Position numbers and translations under genes: made by a program. A stretch of 54,641 bases of DNA from CAMLOF01 sp041913045. Lineage in GTDB: Bacteria; Pseudomonadota; Gammaproteobacteria; Burkholderiales; Burkholderiaceae_C. Shown piece by piece: positions 51,900-54,641 of this stretch; position 1 is the first letter of the stretch; every line of letters starts with the position of its first letter. The notes under the pieces are model-generated. The model saw only the letters and a program-made list of their open reading frames with translations. It ran no database searches and had not been told where the DNA came from. The stretch spans positions 1 through 54,641 of the forward strand of contig JAYSGB010000028.1 in NCBI GenBank assembly GCA_041913045.1, written 5' to 3'.

Positions 51900-52877
51900 A
51901 TGCTCAACCGTCGCCAGTTCATCCACTTCACAGGGGCTTCTGCCCTTTGCTCGACTGCCGCGCAGGCCCTTGCCCAAAACTACCCCAGCAAACCTATTCG
52001 GGTCATCGTGCCCTTCGGCGCTGGCGGCGTGGCTGACCTGACAGCGCGCGCCGTAGGGCAGAAACTTTCCGAAAATCTGGGCCAGCCCGTGGTCATCGAC
52101 AACCGCCCTGGTGCTGGTGGCGTGGTGGCTGGTGAACTGGTGGCCAAGGCCGAGCCGGACGGCCACACCCTGCTGCTGATGTCCAATGCCACAGCCGTGA
52201 GCGCCGGCATGTTCAAGGCCCTGCCCTACAACACTCGCACCGATTTCGCCCCGGTTTCCCTGCTGGGCCTGTTCGACATGGCGGTGGTGGTCCCCGAAAA
52301 CTCACCCCACAAAACCCTGGCAGACCTGATCGCCTTTGGCCGCGCCAACCCGGGCAAACTCAACATTGCCACCATCAACATTGGCAGTACGCAAAACCTG
52401 GCTGCCGAACTGCTGCGCACCCAGGCCAACCTGATCGCACAGATCGTGCCCTACAACGGCACGCCGGCCGTGCTCAATGCCCTGCGAGGCGGGCAGGTCG
52501 ACATGGCCGTGGAAATTCTGGGCCCGCTCAAGCCGCAGATTGCGGCCAAGGCCATCCGCCTGCTGGGCGTGATGGGCGACCAGCGCCCCAAAGACATGCC
52601 CGGCGTGCCCACGGTGCGCGAACTGCCGGGCCTGAGCAACTTCAACGTGTCGTCATGGAATGCCTTGGCGGCACCGGGCAAAACACCCAAGGCCATCGTG
52701 GATCGCCTGAGTGCCGAGGTAGCCAAAGTGATTGCCCAGCCCGAGATGGTGCAGCGGCTGGCCGGCTTCAACGTGCGCGCCCAGTCCAGCACACCTGCAC
52801 AGCTGGCCCAGTTGCTGGAGCGTGACATCGTGCGCTGGACAGAAGTGATCCAGCGCGCGGGCATCGCACAACAGTAA
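51900..52877 (+). CDS. Bug-family (TctC-like) solute-binding protein
   Basis: 325 residues. The start MLNRRQFIHFTGASALCSTAAQALAQ is an export signal with a twin-Arg-like pair. The Bug blocks follow: NYPSKPIRVIVPFGAGGVADLTARAVG, VVIDNRPGAGGVVAGELVAKAEPDGHT and ALRGGQVDMAVEILGPL. Periplasmic binding protein, ligand unknown. It is only 44 bases before the LivK-like gene in the same direction, so two unrelated binding proteins may be co-expressed. No permease or ATPase genes are in reach. Confidence 0.92.
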   Translation: MLNRRQFIHFTGASALCSTAAQALAQNYPSKPIRVIVPFGAGGVADLTARAVGQKLSENLGQPVVIDNRPGAGGVVAGELVAKAEPDGHTLLLMSNATAVSAGMFKALPYNTRTDFAPVSLLGLFDMAVVVPENSPHKTLADLIAFGRANPGKLNIATINIGSTQNLAAELLRTQANLIAQIVPYNGTPAVLNALRGGQVDMAVEILGPLKPQIAAKAIRLLGVMGDQRPKDMPGVPTVRELPGLSNFNVSSWNALAAPGKTPKAIVDRLSAEVAKVIAQPEMVQRLAGFNVRAQSSTPAQLAQLLERDIVRWTEVIQRAGIAQQ

Positions 52878-52921
52878 ACTCACCACCGCGCCAATACATA
52901 CAACCACAGGAGACATGACGC

Positions 52922-54088
52922 ATGAACAAACGCTTTTTTCTGACCGCGGTCGCTGCCGCACTGGCCACCCAACTGCCGCTGGCCATGGCGCAGGACAACA
53001 CCTTCAAGGTGGGCCTGATCCTGCCCATGACCGGACCGTTCGCCTCGACCGGCAAGCAGCTTGAGCTGGCGGCCCGGCTGTATGTGGCGCAGCACGGCGA
53101 CACCGTGGCCGGCAAAAAAGTGCAGCTCATCGTCAAGGACGACACCGGCGCTCCTGATGTGACCAAGCGCATCGCGCAGGAACTGGTCATCAACGACAAG
53201 GTGCAGGTGCTGGCCGGCTTTGGCCTGACGCCGCTGGCTTTTGCCACCGCCCCGGTGGCCACCCAGTCCAAAACCCCGATGGTGGTCATGGCCGCGGCCA
53301 CCTCCAGCATCACCCAGGCGTCGCCGTTCATTGTGCGCACCAGCTTCACCGTGCCGCAGGTGGTGACTGTGCTGGCCGACTGGGCCGGCAAAAACGGCAT
53401 CAAGAAGGTCGTCAGCCTGGTGACCGACTACGCGCCCGGCATCGATTCTGAAAAGTACTTCAACCAGCGCTTCATCAACAACGGTGGCCAGGTGGTGGAA
53501 GTGCTGCGTGTGCCGCTGCGCAACCCGGACTTCGCGCCTTTCCTGCAAAAAGTGCGTGACGCCAAACCCGATGCGCTTTTCACCTTTGTGCCTGCCGGCG
53601 TGGGCACCGCACTGATGAAGCAGTTCACTGAACGCGGTCTGGACAAGGCCGGCATCCGCCTGATCGCCGAAGGCAGCGTGACCGACGACGACATCCTCAA
53701 CAGCATGGGCGATGCCTCGCTGGGCGTGGTGACCGCGCATCACTACTCTGCCTCGCACAATTCACCGCTCAACAAAAAGTTTGTCGAAGCCTTCGGCAAA
53801 GCCAACAACGGCCTGCGCCCCAACTTCATGGCCGTGGGCGCATACGACGGCATGCGAGTGATCTATGAAGCGGCCAAAGCCACCAAAGGCGCCGGCGGCG
53901 AAGCCCTGGTCAACGCCATGAAGGGCCAGATTTTTGAGAGCCCGCGTGGCCCCATCTACATCGACGCCCAGACCCGCGACGTGGTGCACAACATGTACAT
54001 CCGCAAAGTCGAGAAAGTCGGCGGTCAGCTCTGGAACCAGGAAATCGAAACCGTGCAGGATGTGAAGGATCCGGGCAAGAACTCCTGA
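52922..54088 (+). CDS. LivK-like ABC transporter substrate-binding protein
   Basis: 388 residues: signal peptide (MNKRFFLTAVAAALATQLPLAMAQ) and a Peripla_BP_6 (LivJ/LivK) fold beginning FKVGLILPMTGPFASTGKQLELAARLYVAQHG. Conserved patterns include VKDDTGAPDVTKRIAQELV, FVPAGVGTALMKQF and YDGMRVIYEA. This family binds branched-chain amino acids, aromatic compounds, amides or urea; the ligand cannot be told. It directly follows a Bug gene and no liv permease or ATPase genes are seen before the convergent esterase. Confidence 0.93.
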   Translation: MNKRFFLTAVAAALATQLPLAMAQDNTFKVGLILPMTGPFASTGKQLELAARLYVAQHGDTVAGKKVQLIVKDDTGAPDVTKRIAQELVINDKVQVLAGFGLTPLAFATAPVATQSKTPMVVMAAATSSITQASPFIVRTSFTVPQVVTVLADWAGKNGIKKVVSLVTDYAPGIDSEKYFNQRFINNGGQVVEVLRVPLRNPDFAPFLQKVRDAKPDALFTFVPAGVGTALMKQFTERGLDKAGIRLIAEGSVTDDDILNSMGDASLGVVTAHHYSASHNSPLNKKFVEAFGKANNGLRPNFMAVGAYDGMRVIYEAAKATKGAGGEALVNAMKGQIFESPRGPIYIDAQTRDVVHNMYIRKVEKVGGQLWNQEIETVQDVKDPGKNS

Positions 54089-54166
54089 AGCCCAAACTCT
54101 GCGGCCAACAACGGCTGCACTGAAGACGCTACCAAACCTCTCCCGAAGCCACCTCAAATTCCTTCG

Positions 54167-54641
54167 TCAGGATTTGGCAGTGGCCTCGGGGGACGTTTTC
54201 CGAAGATAGCGACGGAGCTCTGCAGACTGGATGGCGGGCATGACAAAAACGTCGGATCCCGCAACATCGTTCACGGCCTGTTTGAGAAAGCGGCTGGTTT
54301 CCTGGCTCACAGTCTCTCGCTCGTTGTCGACCGTAATCATGTGGTAGCTGTCACCCAGGTAGAGGATTTCCTTGTCGGCTGCCGAAATGTTCTGGTACGC
54401 CCAATCGGCATTGCAAACATGAACGGTTTCGTCGTCGATCGCGTGGATAAAAAGTGACGGGCACGACACTTCGCTGATATGGCTTCGGACTGATTTGATC
54501 AGGCCTTGCCCTTCCTGCAGGTATTTCACGGGCAAGACATCCACACCACTTTCCGAGAGGTGATTCTTTTCCATGGCCCGCTTGATCATGGCCCGCATCT
54601 CTTGATTCTTGACCCCGTAAGGCTCCGTTTCACGGAAGCTG
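54167..54641 (-). CDS. Alpha/beta-hydrolase (esterase), 5' end outside the window
   Basis: C-terminal part of a carboxylesterase/monoacylglycerol-lipase-like hydrolase; the frame is open to the window edge, so the start and the nucleophile Ser region are missing. The visible ~157 residues include the strand and loop CPSLFIHAIDDETVHV with the catalytic Asp, and LGDSYHMITVDNERE with the catalytic His, as in Est30-type thermostable carboxylesterases. PYGVKNQEMR upstream of the first internal ATG (54598) reads like family sequence, so that ATG is not the start. Less GC-rich than its neighbours. Convergent with the LivK-like gene. Confidence 0.82.
   Translation of the reverse strand, partial: SFRETEPYGVKNQEMRAMIKRAMEKNHLSESGVDVLPVKYLQEGQGLIKSVRSHISEVSCPSLFIHAIDDETVHVCNADWAYQNISAADKEILYLGDSYHMITVDNERETVSQETSRFLKQAVNDVAGSDVFVMPAIQSAELRRYLRKTSPEATAKS

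Overview
The window looks like a chromosome segment of a high-G+C betaproteobacterium, most probably in the Comamonadaceae (Burkholderiales). Supporting signs are the rplU-rpmA-obgE-proB block, Bug/TctC-type orphan binding proteins, a HexR-controlled Entner-Doudoroff operon next to an Frc-type sugar ABC transporter, a four-ATPase-domain UvrA, and uniformly GC-rich codon use. The genus is inferred from gene content and order; no 16S rRNA gene is present.

Layout. (1) 0.2-6 kb: a ModE/LysR-like regulator with a PBP-like domain, divergent from a two-gene NAD-linked molybdenum/tungsten formate dehydrogenase. Its NuoE- and NuoF-like parts are fused (FDH1-type heterodimer). A universal stress protein follows. 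(2) 6.5-9.4 kb: a nitric oxide detoxification pair, hmp and norR, divergent around a sigma-54 promoter with two NorR-type boxes. (3) 9.5-15.5 kb: a 2018-residue UvrA with four ABC ATPase domains. (4) 15.6-16.9 kb: a lower-G+C island that reads as two integron gene cassettes without an integrase: an attI-like junction, a good attC whose stem includes the stop codon of cassette 1, and a decayed second attC. (5) 17-21 kb: cupin, small membrane protein, glycine/cysteine-tailed protein, chemoreceptor, lipoprotein. (6) 21.2-25.3 kb: a bufferin (copper-buffering RiPP) operon bufA-bufB-bufC-doxX, divergent from an ECF sigma/NrsF anti-sigma pair. Both directions carry an exact GTAACC-N16-CGAA promoter, arranged as an inverted repeat. 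(7) 25.3-30.4 kb: nitronate monooxygenase, YeeE/YedE sulfur transporter with an FNR-type box, MFS transporter and HAD phosphatase. (8) 30.4-33.5 kb: rplU, rpmA, obgE, proB. (9) 33.5-49.3 kb: a fructose-type uptake and catabolism block. It comprises a ROK regulator, FucU/RbsD mutarotase, FrcABC and a fructokinase, then zwf-pgl-edd-eda-pgi-ppc-hexR behind a sigma-70 promoter with HexR-like boxes. (10) 49.3-54.6 kb: two Bug binding proteins, a Phd/ParE-type toxin-antitoxin pair, a beta-barrel protein, a LivK-like binding protein and a truncated esterase.

How the parts work together. Block 9 encodes a route from imported sugar to pyruvate and glyceraldehyde-3-phosphate: uptake, phosphorylation to fructose-6-P, isomerisation, oxidation, dehydration and KDPG cleavage. 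PEP carboxylase in the same operon supplies oxaloacetate. Blocks 2 and 6 are stress modules, each with its own dedicated regulator beside the effector genes and recognisable promoter elements. The most unusual items are the integrase-less cassette remnant, the ECF promoter that overlaps the start of its own sigma gene and implies a GTG (near-)leaderless start, and the quadruple-ATPase UvrA.
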